From Campylobacterota bacterium (lineage in GTDB: Bacteria > Bdellovibrionota > Bacteriovoracia > Bacteriovoracales > Bacteriovoracaceae): DNA of 64,000 nt. A program made the translations under genes and the position numbers. This document shows, one piece after another, positions 63,834-64,000 of this stretch. The DNA lies in assembly GCA_003650125.1 (NCBI GenBank), contig QNFX01000005.1:20705-84704 (forward strand), in the 5' to 3' direction. Position 1 is the stretch's first letter. Each line of letters begins with the position of its first letter. Under the pieces are notes generated by a model, which had not been told where the DNA came from, searched no databases, and saw only the letters and a list, made by a program, of their open reading frames with translations.

Positions 63834-64000
63834 CTATGTTTGTTCTGTGGTTTCTATGTTTTCTATTTTTTCCGTAAAAACTTGTACTGGCGTCTCTTCA
63901 ATAACTGGTGGAATTTCAATTAGTTCAGCTTTTAATTCTTCAACTGGTTCAGCTTTTAATTCTTCAACTGGTTCAGCTTTTAATTCTTCAACTGGTTCAG
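63834..64000 (-). CDS. C-terminus of an upstream gene, probably parA, with acidic repeat tail
   Basis: The frame enters from the right edge and ends at TAG 63834-63836, 9 nt before the parB ATG. The visible 55 residues contain only an acidic tail: at least three copies of EPVEELKA, then LIEIPPVIEETPVQVFTE.. and IENIETTEQT. The catalytic part lies beyond the window. Its position directly before parB makes ParA (Soj) the likely identity, but ParA proteins normally lack such a tail, so another protein is possible. Confidence 0.55.
   Translation of the reverse strand, partial: EPVEELKAEPVEELKAEPVEELKAELIEIPPVIEETPVQVFTEKIENIETTEQT
63924..64000. repeat. 24-bp tandem repeat inside the parA-like gene
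   Basis: Three perfect 24-bp copies at 63924-63947, 63948-63971 and 63972-63995, with a fourth beginning at 63996 and leaving the window. The unit is in frame and encodes EPVEELKA. Perfect identity at DNA level suggests recent or ongoing slippage. Confidence 0.95.

Noticed and set aside
63924..64000. Tandem 24-bp repeats as a CRISPR array
   Set aside because: The copies are contiguous without spacers and encode an in-frame octapeptide, so this is a coding tandem repeat.

Overview
The window is a dense, AT-rich bacterial chromosome segment with no rRNA, insertion sequence, prophage or CRISPR array. The cell is a Gram-negative with an outer membrane: there is an LptF/LptG permease, an LptM-like lipoprotein, several outer-membrane barrel candidates, many lipoproteins and the lipoprotein enzymes Lgt and LspA. 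The CHASE2 kinase, the DUF4388 protein, the YgfZ-TPR fusion and the order parA-parB-bactofilin-atpF'FHAGDC suggest Bdellovibrionota (Bacteriovoracales, the Bacteriovorax/Halobacteriovorax type). That placement is an inference; no marker gene settles it. No stretch above 300 bases lacks a gene; the longest gap is the roughly 200 bases upstream of the ATP synthase genes.

Layout. 1-6 kb: end of a possible astA, an AstD-type aldehyde dehydrogenase, tRNA-Asn, a HExxH peptide-hydroxylase-like gene starting 10 nt after the tRNA, and an IscA/YgfZ-TPR iron-sulfur pair. 6-12 kb: a ferredoxin facing a compact minus-strand operon that runs M48-like pseudo-peptidase, CHASE2 histidine kinase, sigma-54 response regulator, lspA, lgt. 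12-17.5 kb: an archaeal-type Nfo-like protein, then LysM lipoprotein, a second degenerate M48 lipoprotein, AmgK, MurU (peptidoglycan recycling), a PilZ membrane protein and a small lipoprotein. 17.6-22.2 kb: barrel protein, LptM-like lipoprotein, folK, then acyl-CoA dehydrogenase with its electron acceptor EtfBA, ending at a clear terminator. 22-31 kb: DUF4388, Mrp, HAMP-like protein, lytic transglycosylase, ychF-pth-prs, tRNA-Gln and a class A PBP. 31-40 kb: porin-like barrel, a large unrecognised secreted protein, priA, a secreted protein, barrel protein and LptF/G. 40-50 kb: def-fmt-rpe, hutHUI, a TlpA-like thioredoxin, a Flp-like small pilin, glpK and a divergent ligA. 51-56.5 kb: barrel protein, patatin, MscS and an unknown secreted protein. 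56.6-64 kb: F1 and stator subunits of ATP synthase behind bactofilin, ParB and a ParA-like C-terminus.

How the genes work together. Several neighbourhoods form coherent units: IscA with YgfZ; ACAD with EtfBA; AmgK with MurU; Hut steps one to three; Def with Fmt; LspA with Lgt. Across the window the tetranucleotide GGCC is far commoner than base composition predicts. Nine of ten convergent gene pairs overlap at their 3' ends, three of them on a shared CTAG that gives a TAG stop to both strands. The strongest leads for undescribed biology are the HExxH enzyme beside the tRNA, the two M48-fold proteins without zinc motifs, and the signalling operon that contains the lipoprotein-processing enzymes.
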